Origin: Pseudomonas sp. URIL14HWK12:I12
GTDB taxonomy: Bacteria; Pseudomonadota; Gammaproteobacteria; Pseudomonadales; Pseudomonadaceae
DNA: 64,000 bases
Assembly (NCBI RefSeq): GCF_003097135.1
Contig: NZ_QEQL01000004.1
Span: forward strand, 434,001-498,000
Direction of reading: 5' to 3'
This document shows positions 11,321-20,200 of the stretch, in pieces. Numbering within the stretch: the stretch's first letter is position 1; every line of letters starts with the position of its first letter. Under the pieces are notes generated by a model that saw only the letters and a list, made by a program, of their open reading frames with translations, did not search any database and was not told where the DNA came from. A program made the position numbers and the translations under genes.

Positions 11321-12258
11321 GCACCGGCTGGAGCCTGTACATCACCGTGCTCACCCTCGGCACCCTGGCCGCCATGGCCTGGCTGCTCTGGGCCGGCACA
11401 CGCCCACCACAACACCACGAACCATTGAGTTGGGATGGCATCGAGGAGCAGGATCACCCGCCTCCGCGCTGGTGGGTGTGGCTGTTCATTGCAACGCTGG
11501 GGTTCGCCGTACTTTACCTGGTGCTTTACCCAGGCCTTGGCAACTGGCGCGGGTGGCTGCCCGGCTATGAGCAAGCCAGCGCCGGCACCCCATTCAGCGA
11601 TGGCCGCCAGGGCTGGACCGCCGTGCACGAATGGGAGCAGGCCAATGCCCAGGCCAACGCTCAATTGGCGCCTTGGCTGGCCCAACTTGCGGCCCAACCG
11701 ATCACCGAACTGGCCAAAGACCCAGCAGCCCTGCGCATGGGCGAGCGACTGTTCGCCGAACGCTGCGCCCAATGCCATGGCAGCGATGCCGGCGGGGGCC
11801 CAGGGTTTCCCAACCTGGCAGACAGCCACTGGCGCTGGGGCGGCAGCCCCGAGCAGATCTACACGTCGATTCTCAACGGCCGCGACGGTGTTATGCCGCC
11901 CTGGCAAGCGGTACTGGGCGACCAAGGGGTCGCCGACGTTGCAGCCTATGTACTGCAATTAGGCAATCGGCCTGCACCGGCGGCGGCAACCGCCGATGCC
12001 CAGCGTGGCCAGGCGCTTTACACGCGCACCTGCATCGCCTGCCACGGGCCGCAGGGCAAGGGCCAGCCGCTGCTCGGCGCACCTGACCTCAGCCAGCCCG
12101 GCGCATTCATCTACGGCAGCGACTACGCTGCGGTACGCCAAAGCATCGCCTTGGGCCGCCACGGGCAGATGCCGGGCCAGAGGGCAGCCTTGGGCGATGA
12201 ACGGGTCAAAGTGCTGGCCGCGTATGTCTGGCAACTGTCGCAGGCGCCTGCGCCATGA
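11317..12258 (+). CDS. ccoP: cbb3-type cytochrome c oxidase subunit III (di-heme cytochrome c)
   Basis: 313 residues. Two N-terminal membrane helices flank LSWDGIEEQDHPPPRWW, the conserved loop of CcoP (the xDGIxExDNPxPxWW motif). Two heme-c sites are present: CAQCH at residues 150-154 and CIACH at 239-243. It takes electrons from soluble c-type cytochromes and hands them to CcoO. ATGA overlaps link it with ccoQ and ccoG. Confidence 0.96.
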   Translation: MSTGWSLYITVLTLGTLAAMAWLLWAGTRPPQHHEPLSWDGIEEQDHPPPRWWVWLFIATLGFAVLYLVLYPGLGNWRGWLPGYEQASAGTPFSDGRQGWTAVHEWEQANAQANAQLAPWLAQLAAQPITELAKDPAALRMGERLFAERCAQCHGSDAGGGPGFPNLADSHWRWGGSPEQIYTSILNGRDGVMPPWQAVLGDQGVADVAAYVLQLGNRPAPAAATADAQRGQALYTRTCIACHGPQGKGQPLLGAPDLSQPGAFIYGSDYAAVRQSIALGRHGQMPGQRAALGDERVKVLAAYVWQLSQAPAP

Positions 12259-13514
12259 TCCGCCCCCGGGTGATCGACGGCCGCTACCGGCGCCTGCGGT
12301 TCGTGAGCGGCGGGTTGCTGTTGGCGCTGTTTTTCGGCGCCCCCTGGCTGCAGTGGGGCGGGCGCCAGGCGCTATGGTGGGACCTGCCCGGCCGCCAACT
12401 CCACCTCGGCGCTTCCACGTTCTGGCCGCAAGACCTGAGCCTGCTGGCCGGGGTGCTGGCAGCCGCGGCGTTCGGGCTGTTCGTGGCCACGGTGTATGCC
12501 GGGCGCATCTGGTGCGGCTACGCCTGCCCGCAGAGCCTGTGGTTGTGGATGTTCCACTTCTGCCAGCGGGCCACCGAGGGTCGCCGCGGCCGGCCAACCC
12601 TGCCCCGCCGCCTCGCCAAGCACAGCCTGTGGTTGCTGCTGGCGCTGGTCACCGGGTTTACCCTGGTCGGCTACTTCAGCCCGATCCGCCAGTTGCCTCA
12701 GCACCTGGGCCTGAACGCCGCAAGCCTGTGGCTGGGGCTGGTGACGCTGGCCACCTGGCTCAACGCCGGCTGGCTGCGCGAGCAGGTGTGCGTGCACCTG
12801 TGCCCCTATGGCCGCTTCCAGAGCGTGATGCTCGACCGCGACAGCCTGATCGTGGCCTATGACGCCACCCGTGGCGAGCCACGTGCGCACCTGGGGCAAG
12901 GGGGTGATTGCGTGGACTGCACCCTGTGCGTGCAGGTGTGCCCTACCGGCATCGATATCCGCGACGGCCTGCAGGCGGCGTGCCTGAGCTGCGGCGCGTG
13001 TGCCGATGCCTGCGACAGCGTGATGCGCAAGCTGGCCAGGCCCGAGGGGCTGGTGCGCTACGCCAGCGAGCACGCCCTGGCAGGTGCGCGCACGCATTGG
13101 CTGCGCCCGCGCCTGCTCGGCTACGTGGCAGTGCTGATGCTGATAAGCGCAGGCCTGGGCTGGGCCTTGGCTCAGCGACCGCTGCTGGCGCTGGACGTGA
13201 GCAAGGACCGCTTGCTCTATCGCCAAAGCGCCGACGGCCGCCTGGAGAACGTCTACCGCCTCACCCTGGCCAACAAGACCGACCGGCCACGCCACTACCG
13301 GCTTACCGCCAGCGGCCCGGTGGGGCTGGAGCTGCAGGGCGCTACACAGGTCGAAGTGCCCGCGCAGAGCCAGGCCAGCCAGCCGGTGCGGCTGGTGCTG
13401 GGCCAGCAAGCGCTGGCCGGTGGCAGCGCGGTGGTGCAGTTCATCGCCACCGACACCGAAGACAGCACACGCAGCGCATACGCTGAAAGCCGCTTCACCG
13501 GGCCGCAACCATGA
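12255..13514 (+). CDS. ccoG: cbb3 oxidase accessory protein CcoG (polyferredoxin, RdxA/FixG)
   Basis: 419 residues with several membrane helices, then cysteine motifs for 4Fe-4S clusters: GYACPQSLW, CVHLCPYGRFQ, CVDCTLCVQVCPTGIDI and CLSCGACADACDSVM. The C-terminal third is a periplasmic immunoglobulin-like FixG_C domain. CcoG is thought to reduce Cu(II) to Cu(I) for oxidase assembly, in line with the copper ATPase encoded two genes on. It overlaps ccoP and ccoH by 4 bases each. Confidence 0.95.
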   Translation: MIRPRVIDGRYRRLRFVSGGLLLALFFGAPWLQWGGRQALWWDLPGRQLHLGASTFWPQDLSLLAGVLAAAAFGLFVATVYAGRIWCGYACPQSLWLWMFHFCQRATEGRRGRPTLPRRLAKHSLWLLLALVTGFTLVGYFSPIRQLPQHLGLNAASLWLGLVTLATWLNAGWLREQVCVHLCPYGRFQSVMLDRDSLIVAYDATRGEPRAHLGQGGDCVDCTLCVQVCPTGIDIRDGLQAACLSCGACADACDSVMRKLARPEGLVRYASEHALAGARTHWLRPRLLGYVAVLMLISAGLGWALAQRPLLALDVSKDRLLYRQSADGRLENVYRLTLANKTDRPRHYRLTASGPVGLELQGATQVEVPAQSQASQPVRLVLGQQALAGGSAVVQFIATDTEDSTRSAYAESRFTGPQP

Positions 13515-14029
13515 AGCCGACCGCACCGTGGCACCACCATCGGTGGCCGTGGATCATTCTGCTGATGATGGCCAGCTCGCTCGGTGGCACCTTGCTCATG
13601 GTCGGCCTGTCGCTGTATGGCGGCGACGGGCTGGTGAACGACCATTATTACGAAGCGGGCCTGGGCATCAATCGCAACCTGGAGCGCGAACACCTGGCCA
13701 AGGCGCTGCAATTAGGAGCGCGGCTACGGATCGAAGGCAGCCAGGTGCAACTTACCCTGAGCGGCCAGAGCCTGCCGCCCACGCTGCAACTGAGCCTGCT
13801 TTCTCCCACCCTTCCCGACCAGGACACCCACCTGCAACTGGCGCCCACCGGCCTGCCTGGCCATTACCAAGGCAAGCTGCCTCATGCAGTAGGGGGCCGG
13901 CGCCTGGTCGAACTGCTGGGCGAGCACGGCCCGGCCACCTGGCGCCTGCTCGAAGAGCACAGCCTGGTACCCGGCCAACCCATTACGCTCGGCCAGCAGC
14001 CGCTGGCCGGGGAGCTGCGTGCACCATGA
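13511..14029 (+). CDS. ccoH: FixH/CcoH family assembly protein
   Basis: 172 residues. An N-terminal membrane helix (PWIILLMMASSLGGTLLMVGLSL) is followed by the conserved GDGLVNDHYYEAGLGINR segment found in FixH proteins and a periplasmic domain. CcoH is needed for stable assembly of cbb3 oxidase. It lies in the usual place between ccoG and ccoI, overlapping both by 4 bases. Confidence 0.93.
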   Translation: MKPTAPWHHHRWPWIILLMMASSLGGTLLMVGLSLYGGDGLVNDHYYEAGLGINRNLEREHLAKALQLGARLRIEGSQVQLTLSGQSLPPTLQLSLLSPTLPDQDTHLQLAPTGLPGHYQGKLPHAVGGRRLVELLGEHGPATWRLLEEHSLVPGQPITLGQQPLAGELRAP

Positions 14030-16407
14030 CGCCCTGCTTCCACTGCCAGTTACCCGTGGCGGGCAACGCGCCGTTTCGAGCCTCGGTCGCCGGCCAGGAA
14101 CAGGTATTCTGCTGCCCGGGCTGCCGGGCGGCCGCCGAGGCCATCGAAGGGGCTGGCCTGGGGGCGTTCTACCAGTACCGTGAGGGGCCATCGATCAACC
14201 CGCGACAACTGCCACTGGGCCCTGCGCTGGCGCCGATGGACGACCCCGCCGTGCAAGCCGGCTTCGTTCACCAGGATGGCCCTTGGCGGGAAGCGACCTT
14301 GCAGGTGCGCGGTATCACGTGCGCCGCCTGCGCCTGGCTGATCGAACACCACTTGGCCGCCCTTGCCGGGGTCGGCCACGCACGGCTGAACCTGGCCAAC
14401 CATCGCCTGAGCTTGCGCTGGCACAGTACCGAGCAGGCACTGAGCCGGCTGCTTGATGCGCTACAACGGCTAGGCTACAGCGCCGAGCCATGGGTCATTG
14501 GCAGTGCCTCGGCTGAACAGGTTCAAGGCAATCGCCAGGCACTGCGGCGGATCGGCGTGGCCGGCCTGTTCTGGTTCCAGGCCATGATGGCGACCATGGC
14601 CACCTGGCCGGCTTTCAATCACGACCTCTCGGCCCAGTGGCATGCGTTACTGCGCTGGGTGGCCTGCCTGCTCACGGTGCCGGTGCTGGCCTACAGCTGC
14701 GGGCCGTTTTTCCGCGGTGCCGTTATCGCCTTGCGCCATCGGCAGGTGAGCATGGATGTGTCGGTGTCGCTGGCACTGGCGGGGGCCTTCGCCGCCGGCG
14801 TGTACACCGCCAGCACCGGCGAGGGCGAGCTTTACGTCGACACCGTGGGGATGTTCGCCTTCTTCCTGCTCGGGGGCCGATACCTCGAACAACGGGCGCG
14901 GCAGCACAGCGCTCTGGGCGGGTTGGGCTTGGTGAGAGCGTTGCCGTTGGTGGCGCAGCGCTTGCTGGGCAGCGGCGAGGCCGAACAGGTGCCACTGGCC
15001 CAACTCGCCGTCGGTGACCGGGTACGCGTCCCGCACGCAGGCCAATTGCCTGCCGATGGAGAAGTGATCGAAGGCCCGGCCCACCTGGATGAAGCGCTGA
15101 TCAGTGGTGAAGCCGAGCCCCGCCTGCGCCAGGTGGGCGAACCTTGCCTGGCGGGCACGCTCAACCTGGGCCCGGCGTTCGTGCTGCGGGTAACCGCGAT
15201 TCACGGGCATACGCGGTTGTCTGCCATCGGCCGAGTGCTGGCGCGGGCCCAGGCGCACAAGCCACCTTTGGCGCGCTGTGCCGATCGTGCTGCCCAGGCC
15301 TTTTTGCTGGTGAGCTGGGCGTTGGCACTGTTGGTGGGGTTGGCCTGGGCCTGGGCCGAACCTGCACGGGCGCCATGGGTGGTGCTGGCGATGCTGGTAG
15401 CGCTGTGCCCTTGCGCAGTGTCGCTGGCGTTGCCGATGGCCTTCGCAGCAGCCACTTCGGCGATGCAACGGCTTGGCCTGCTGGTGGTGCACGGGCACCT
15501 GCTGGAAAGCTTGAACAACATCGACACCCTGGTGCTCGACAAAACCGGCACGCTCACCGTTGGGCGGCCCTGTGTGCACCGGGTCGAGCCCTTGGGTGAC
15601 TGGGCCGCCGAAACGGTGCTGGCCTGCGCGACAGCGCTCGAGGCTGGCAGTGCGCACCCCGTGGCGCAGGCGTTCGGGCCCTCGACGCTTGCCGTGCAGC
15701 ACTGGGCCGAGCAACCCGGGCTCGGGGTACAGGGGGTGATCGACGGGCGGCCGCTGTATTTCGGCCAGCCAGCGTTCGTGGCCAGCGCTGGGGGCTTGCG
15801 CGAGCCCACACCGCCGGACGCCTCTTGCCAATGGTTGCTGCTGGGCAGCGATGCCGGGCCGCTGGGGTGGGTGGGCCTGCGCGACCGATTGCGTGACGAC
15901 GCGCAACCGTTGGTGGCGTGGGCCCGGGCCCGCCGTTGGCAGGTGCTGATGCTATCGGGTGACCCCTCCGCTGCCGTTGCAGAGGTCAGCGGCCAGCTAG
16001 GCATCGACGGCCGTGGCGGGCTGAGCCCGGAGGCCAAGCTCAACGCCCTCCAGCAACTGCATGACCAAGGGCGATGCGTGCTGGTGCTGGGCGACGGTGC
16101 CAACGATGCCCCGGCACTGGCCGCCGCGCACCTGAGCATCGCCATGGGTCGGGGCGCCGACCTTGCTCAAGCGCGCGCTGACGCCGTGTTGCTCAATGAG
16201 CGGCTGAGTGTGATTCCCCAGGCTTTCACCATTGCCCGCCGCAGCCGCCGCATCCTGCGCCAGAACCTGGCATGGGCAGCGGCATATAACCTGGTGGTGC
16301 TGCCCTTCGCAGCCCTTGGCCTGATCACCCCTGGCTGGGCAGCGCTGGGCATGTGTGCCAGCTCGTTGCTGGTGGTCATCAACGCGCAACGGCTGGGCCG
16401 GCCATGA
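14026..16407 (+). CDS. ccoI: Copper-translocating P-type ATPase CcoI (FixI)
   Basis: 793 residues from the ATG at 14026; an open frame extends upstream but overlaps ccoH and has no family match. The N-terminus has a cysteine-rich module (CFHCQLP...CCPGC), then an HMA domain with GITCAACAW. The CPx metal channel motif CPCAVSLALP, the phosphorylation site DKTGTLTVG, and GDGANDAPAL of the hinge are all intact. CcoI supplies copper for the CuB centre of the oxidase. Its stop overlaps the ccoS start. Confidence 0.96.
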   Translation: MTPCFHCQLPVAGNAPFRASVAGQEQVFCCPGCRAAAEAIEGAGLGAFYQYREGPSINPRQLPLGPALAPMDDPAVQAGFVHQDGPWREATLQVRGITCAACAWLIEHHLAALAGVGHARLNLANHRLSLRWHSTEQALSRLLDALQRLGYSAEPWVIGSASAEQVQGNRQALRRIGVAGLFWFQAMMATMATWPAFNHDLSAQWHALLRWVACLLTVPVLAYSCGPFFRGAVIALRHRQVSMDVSVSLALAGAFAAGVYTASTGEGELYVDTVGMFAFFLLGGRYLEQRARQHSALGGLGLVRALPLVAQRLLGSGEAEQVPLAQLAVGDRVRVPHAGQLPADGEVIEGPAHLDEALISGEAEPRLRQVGEPCLAGTLNLGPAFVLRVTAIHGHTRLSAIGRVLARAQAHKPPLARCADRAAQAFLLVSWALALLVGLAWAWAEPARAPWVVLAMLVALCPCAVSLALPMAFAAATSAMQRLGLLVVHGHLLESLNNIDTLVLDKTGTLTVGRPCVHRVEPLGDWAAETVLACATALEAGSAHPVAQAFGPSTLAVQHWAEQPGLGVQGVIDGRPLYFGQPAFVASAGGLREPTPPDASCQWLLLGSDAGPLGWVGLRDRLRDDAQPLVAWARARRWQVLMLSGDPSAAVAEVSGQLGIDGRGGLSPEAKLNALQQLHDQGRCVLVLGDGANDAPALAAAHLSIAMGRGADLAQARADAVLLNERLSVIPQAFTIARRSRRILRQNLAWAAAYNLVVLPFAALGLITPGWAALGMCASSLLVVINAQRLGRP

Positions 16408-16595
16408 CCGCGCTCTACTGGCTGATCCCCGCCGCGCTGGTAATGTTGGGCCTGGCGCTGTGGCTACTGTTCTGGGCTATCGGCAGTGGCCAGTACGATG
16501 ACCTCGAGAGCCCGGGTAAACGCCTGCTGTTCGATGAACACGACCCGGCTCATCACGCTGCTCAGCCAACCCGGCAGCCGACCGATGAGCCTTGA
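16404..16595 (+). CDS. ccoS: cbb3 oxidase maturation protein CcoS
   Basis: 63 residues with one N-terminal membrane helix (LIPAALVMLGLALWLLFWAI) and the conserved continuation GSGQYDDLESPGKRLLFDEHD, which defines CcoS/FixS. It is needed for cofactor insertion into the oxidase. It overlaps ccoI by 4 bases and the next gene by 11. Confidence 0.94.
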   Translation: MTALYWLIPAALVMLGLALWLLFWAIGSGQYDDLESPGKRLLFDEHDPAHHAAQPTRQPTDEP

Positions 16596-17280
16596 GCTGC
16601 TGCCGATGCTGGCCAGCGCCGCCTTGCTGGGCCTGCTCGGCGGGGGGCACTGCATCGGCATGTGCGGCGGCTTGATGGGCGCACTCAACCTGGGCCTGGC
16701 CCCGCGCTCACCCCGCCACCGCCTGCTGCTGTTGCTCGCCAGCCAACTGGGCCGGGTGCTGAGCTATGCCCTGGCCGGCCTACTGATCGGCCTGTTGGGC
16801 ATGGCCGCGGCCCATAGCCAGGCACAGGCCCTGAGCGGCATGCGCACGCTGGCAGCGCTGCTGCTGATCGCCATGGGCCTGTACCTGGCCGATTGGTGGC
16901 GCGGGCTCGTGCATCTGGAGCGGCTGGGCCAGGGGCTGTGGCGCCGGTTGCAGCCCTTGGTTCGTCGGCTGCTGCCAGTGCGTAGCGCCTGGGCGGCGCT
17001 GGCCCTGGGCGCCGTGTGGGGGTGGCTGCCGTGCGGGCTGGTCTACAGCAGCCTGATGTGGGCAGCCAGCCAGGGCGATGCGCTGACCAGCGCCGGCTTG
17101 ATGATGGCGTTCGGCGTAGGTACCTGGCCTGCGTTGCTCATGGCGGCACTGGCAGGTCACGGTGCTCTTGGCTGGCTGCGCAGGCGCAAGGTACGCATGG
17201 GCGCCGGTATCTGGGTCATAGCTTTCGGGGTCTGGAGCCTGCCGTGGTGGCACGGCGCGGGGCATGCACTGGCGCACTAG
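16585..17280 (+). CDS. TauE/SafE-like (urease-accessory-protein-H-like) membrane protein of cbb3 loci
   Basis: 231 residues from the ATG at 16585, inside the end of ccoS. The N-terminus LLGLLGGGHCIGMCGGLMGAL has the GHCIGMCGG metal-binding-like motif typical of the SafE/UreH-type membrane proteins encoded after ccoS in Pseudomonas, and six hydrophobic segments follow. These proteins are linked to copper delivery for cbb3 oxidases; direct function here is inferred from position. It is the last gene of the cco operon. In P. aeruginosa hemN and anr follow at this point, but here they do not. Confidence 0.88.
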   Translation: MSLELLPMLASAALLGLLGGGHCIGMCGGLMGALNLGLAPRSPRHRLLLLLASQLGRVLSYALAGLLIGLLGMAAAHSQAQALSGMRTLAALLLIAMGLYLADWWRGLVHLERLGQGLWRRLQPLVRRLLPVRSAWAALALGAVWGWLPCGLVYSSLMWAASQGDALTSAGLMMAFGVGTWPALLMAALAGHGALGWLRRRKVRMGAGIWVIAFGVWSLPWWHGAGHALAH

Positions 17281-17522
17281 CCAAGGCGGCCGGGTTCATA
17301 ATTCGATACAAAATAGTAAATATTTATTTGGCGCCATTTAAATGGCATGCACGCTGCCGGCTAGAGCCTCTGCTCTATTTTCAGGCTTGGCCTGATTGCT
17401 TCTTGCTGACGCCCCCCCTGCTTGCACGCGGCGCCTACCGATCCAAAACTGATGCAGGCCTGTTCCCCACCCAGCAGGTTCGGCCAAGGCCCGAACCGCG
17501 ACCGTGAAGCAAGGAGCCCGTC
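17281..17522 (+). promoter_or_regulatory. A/T-rich promoter region with perfect palindrome
   Basis: Between the cco operon and the KamA cluster lies a 242-base spacer whose first 70 bases are markedly A/T-rich compared with all neighbouring DNA. It contains a perfect 14-base palindrome at 17333-17346 (GCCATTTAAATGGC). An AAGGAG ribosome-binding site sits just before the next ATG at 17523. The patch is the likely promoter and operator of the following four-gene cluster; no regulator gene is adjacent. Confidence 0.5.
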
Positions 17523-18923
17523 ATGATCGATTGGAAGCACGCTGACGATTTCTATGCCAACGCTCACCGTGCCAGCGGCAAGCCAGTTCTGCTGCTGGTA
17601 CACAACCCTGAGTTGCCCAGCAGCCAGGCGCTTGCCCAAACACTGGAGTCGCTGGCCCAGGAGGGCAACCTCATGAGCCAGTTCTTCGCCTTGAAAGTGT
17701 GTGCTCTGGACCCTTCTGCCAACGAGCGCCGCCTGATCGACCGTCACATCTTCGTCGCCTCCCCTGTGCTGCAGGTGCTCAACCCCGACGGCAGCCGTAG
17801 CCATGAATGCCGCTACGTGCCGCGCCATACCCGCCACAGCAAGGGCTACCGCTATACCCATGCAGAAAACGGCGGCAGCTTCGACTTGCAGCGGCTCGAA
17901 AGCCAGCTACGCATTGGCCTGGCCAAATATCACCATTTCAATGGCGCCACCGACCGTGCCCTGCACATCGCCCAGGCGCTGCTTCGCGAGAAGGGCGATG
18001 ATCGCAATGCGCTGGAGCAGGCCTGGGTCATCGCGAACTGGGCGCCCGAGAGCCGCGCCAGCTTCCTCGACGCCCGCCTGAACTACAACGAACTGACAGA
18101 GGCCGTTACCCACCTGTTGGCTAGCCTGTGCCGCATCGAGGACTGCCGGGTGATGGCGCCGTGGCCGTTCTCCGACGGCGAAGGTGACTGGCGCTGGTAC
18201 ACCGACTGCGTGCGCGAGCTAGCATTCCAGGTGTACCAAGAGCTCGTCAGCGCGGCCCAGGCAATCGAGCTTGCGGTAGCGCCGCGCAGAGCCAACCCCC
18301 GCACCCACGCGATCCTCGCCAACTGGCATGCCAGCTACCGTAAGCTGCAGGCTGACTTCATCGGCGTACCGGATGCGATGCTCGATGCCACCCCACTCGA
18401 GCACGAGCGCAGCCTGCGGGAAAACCTGGTGCATTGCCTGTTGTGCGAAGGCAGTGCCCACGGTTTGCAGATTCTCAACACGCTGCAACCCGAGGCGGCA
18501 AAAAGCTTCGAGGCGCATCAGGCCGAGGTCGGCGAAGCCACCGCCGACATCGGCCCGGGCTCTGCCTTGTTCTCGCAATACGAACAGGTGCACCAACGGC
18601 TGCTGGCGCAACTGACCGGCATCACCGACGCTCAACTGGCCCTGCGCTCGCGTTGGTGGGAACCGGAGCCTGTCACCCTGAAGTTTCGCCTCGACCGGCT
18701 CGGCTGGCATCTGCAAGATCACCTCTGCACCCACCGCAAGCTGCTCGCCGAATTGGGTTTCAAACCCCGGCAGGTGCATACCTTCGCCCAGGTGATCTTC
18801 GAAGGCATGGCCCAGGTGGAATGCGCGGCACTGGGGTTCGAGCAATACCTGCAGCCGCAGCTCGCGGCCCTGGTGGCGATGCTCAACAAGCGCGCCACCG
18901 AATGCGTGGCGTTCGCCGGATGA
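17523..18923 (+). CDS. Uncharacterised protein: thioredoxin-like N-terminus, DinB-like helical C-terminus
   Basis: 466 residues, family not recognised. Residues 1-135 look like a thioredoxin fold: KPVLLLVHNPELPSSQ at the place of the active site, without CxxC, then ASPVLQVLNPDG, which resembles the cis-proline strand. Residues about 270-415 are helical and seem to hold two copies of one unit: RKLQADFIGVPDAML...LRENLVHCLLCEGSAH (273-313) and QRLLAQLTGITDAQL...LDRLGWHLQDHLCTH (358-404). The VPDA/ITDA turn and His-x3-His-x3-His spacing recall DinB/YfiT metal-binding bundles. It has a strong AAGGAG site and overlaps kamA by 4 bases, so it belongs to the same pathway. Role unknown. Confidence 0.7.
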   Translation: MIDWKHADDFYANAHRASGKPVLLLVHNPELPSSQALAQTLESLAQEGNLMSQFFALKVCALDPSANERRLIDRHIFVASPVLQVLNPDGSRSHECRYVPRHTRHSKGYRYTHAENGGSFDLQRLESQLRIGLAKYHHFNGATDRALHIAQALLREKGDDRNALEQAWVIANWAPESRASFLDARLNYNELTEAVTHLLASLCRIEDCRVMAPWPFSDGEGDWRWYTDCVRELAFQVYQELVSAAQAIELAVAPRRANPRTHAILANWHASYRKLQADFIGVPDAMLDATPLEHERSLRENLVHCLLCEGSAHGLQILNTLQPEAAKSFEAHQAEVGEATADIGPGSALFSQYEQVHQRLLAQLTGITDAQLALRSRWWEPEPVTLKFRLDRLGWHLQDHLCTHRKLLAELGFKPRQVHTFAQVIFEGMAQVECAALGFEQYLQPQLAALVAMLNKRATECVAFAG

Positions 18924-20200
18924 ACGAGCCACTTTTCTGGCAACGGTTGAGGCAGTACCGCGATGTCGAGCGTTCGGCGTTCCTGTGCGAGCGCTGGCAA
19001 TTGCGCAATAGCCTGCGAAGCGCCGAGCGGCTTTACGACTTCATTCGCATGGAGGCGTCCCAGGCGCTGGCCGATGATTTTGCTGCCTCGCTTGCGCATA
19101 ACCCGATGCAGGTCAGGTTGACGCCGTATGTGCTCGCACTGATCGATTGGCAGAACGCAGCCAGCGACCCCCTTCGCCGGCAGTTCATACCGTTAGCCAG
19201 CGAATACGTGCCCGATCACCCGGCGTTGGCCCTCGATAGCCTGAGCGAGCACCGGGACTCCCCTGTGCCTGGCGTGGTTCACCGCTACCCGGGCAAAGCA
19301 CTGTTGCTGGCCACCCGCAGCTGCCCGGTGTATTGCCGGTTCTGTACCCGCAGCTACCTGGTGGGCGGCGACACCGCGGCGGTCACCAAGGCACATGAAG
19401 TGGCCACGCCGAACCGCTGGCAGCAGGCACTGACCTACATCCGCGACACCCCGGCCATAGAGGACGTGGTAGTCAGCGGTGGCGACGCCTACAACTTGCC
19501 GGCCCGGCACTTGTGGCCGTTGCTTGAGGCGTTGCTTAACATCAAGCACGTGCGCCGGGTGCGTGTGGCAAGCAAGGCGCTGGCGGTGCTGCCCTGCGCC
19601 TTGCTCGACGAGTGCGGCTGGAGCAGTGCGCTGATCGCGGCGCAACAACTGGCACGCGAGCAGCGCAAGCAGTTTTCACTGCAGACCCATTTCAATCATG
19701 CACGGGAGATCACCTGGATCACCCGCCTGGCCGCCGACGCCCTGTTCGACCGGGGCATCAGGGTACGCAACCAGACGGTGCTGCTGCGCGGCGTGAACGA
19801 TGAGCCGCAGGGCCTCGGCGCGCTGCTGGAAGCGCTGGTGGCCATCAACGTCGAGCCTTATTACGTTTATCTGCACGACCTGGTGCCCGGCAGCGAAACC
19901 CTGCGCACGCCCTTGAGTACCGCCATCAGGCTGGAAGAGGCCCTGCGCGGGCGCACGTCAGGGTATGAGTTTCCCCGGTTCGTGGTTGACCTGCCCGGTG
20001 GCGGCGGCAAACGCCATGTGTGCTCGTTTCGGCATTACGACCCAGGCCTGGGGGTTTCACTGTTTCGCGCTCCGGCTATCGACCCCGAGCGGCGCTATTA
20101 CCACTTCGATCCGCTGCCAGCGCAAGCCTCGCACCCTGCCGCCCTGAGCCGCCTGATCGAGGCCTTCGACAACGCCCACCCACAGGCACTGGCACGATGA
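18920..20200 (+). CDS. KamA-family radical SAM aminomutase, probably lysine 2,3-aminomutase-like
   Basis: 426 residues. The radical-SAM cluster motif is CPVYCRFCTR (Cys135, Cys139, Cys142); VVVSGGDAYNL, QTHFNHAREITWIT and NQTVLLRGVND are family blocks. The PLP lysine lies in PGGGGK (Lys364). Two aspartates known to bind the side-chain amine of lysine in the Clostridium enzyme, Asp293 and Asp330, are matched by Asp320 and Asp357 here: the 37-residue spacing and the 7 residues to the PLP lysine are identical. Glutamate 2,3-aminomutases carry Lys and Asn instead. Lysine-like specificity is therefore my inference. It is not likely to be EpmB in the EF-P pathway, because no epmA or efp is nearby. 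It is coupled by overlap to both neighbours. Confidence 0.88.
   Translation: MNEPLFWQRLRQYRDVERSAFLCERWQLRNSLRSAERLYDFIRMEASQALADDFAASLAHNPMQVRLTPYVLALIDWQNAASDPLRRQFIPLASEYVPDHPALALDSLSEHRDSPVPGVVHRYPGKALLLATRSCPVYCRFCTRSYLVGGDTAAVTKAHEVATPNRWQQALTYIRDTPAIEDVVVSGGDAYNLPARHLWPLLEALLNIKHVRRVRVASKALAVLPCALLDECGWSSALIAAQQLAREQRKQFSLQTHFNHAREITWITRLAADALFDRGIRVRNQTVLLRGVNDEPQGLGALLEALVAINVEPYYVYLHDLVPGSETLRTPLSTAIRLEEALRGRTSGYEFPRFVVDLPGGGGKRHVCSFRHYDPGLGVSLFRAPAIDPERRYYHFDPLPAQASHPAALSRLIEAFDNAHPQALAR

Noticed and set aside
13420..14025. Upstream extension of the ccoI frame
   Set aside because: It lies in ccoG and ccoH sequence in another frame; the cysteine-rich start at 14026 agrees with CcoI proteins.
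18920..20200. Idea that KamA is EpmB of the EF-P lysylation pathway
   Set aside because: No epmA or efp gene is near, the partner is a class I synthetase paralogue, and putida-group EF-P is generally rhamnosylated through EarP. Kept only as an analogy.
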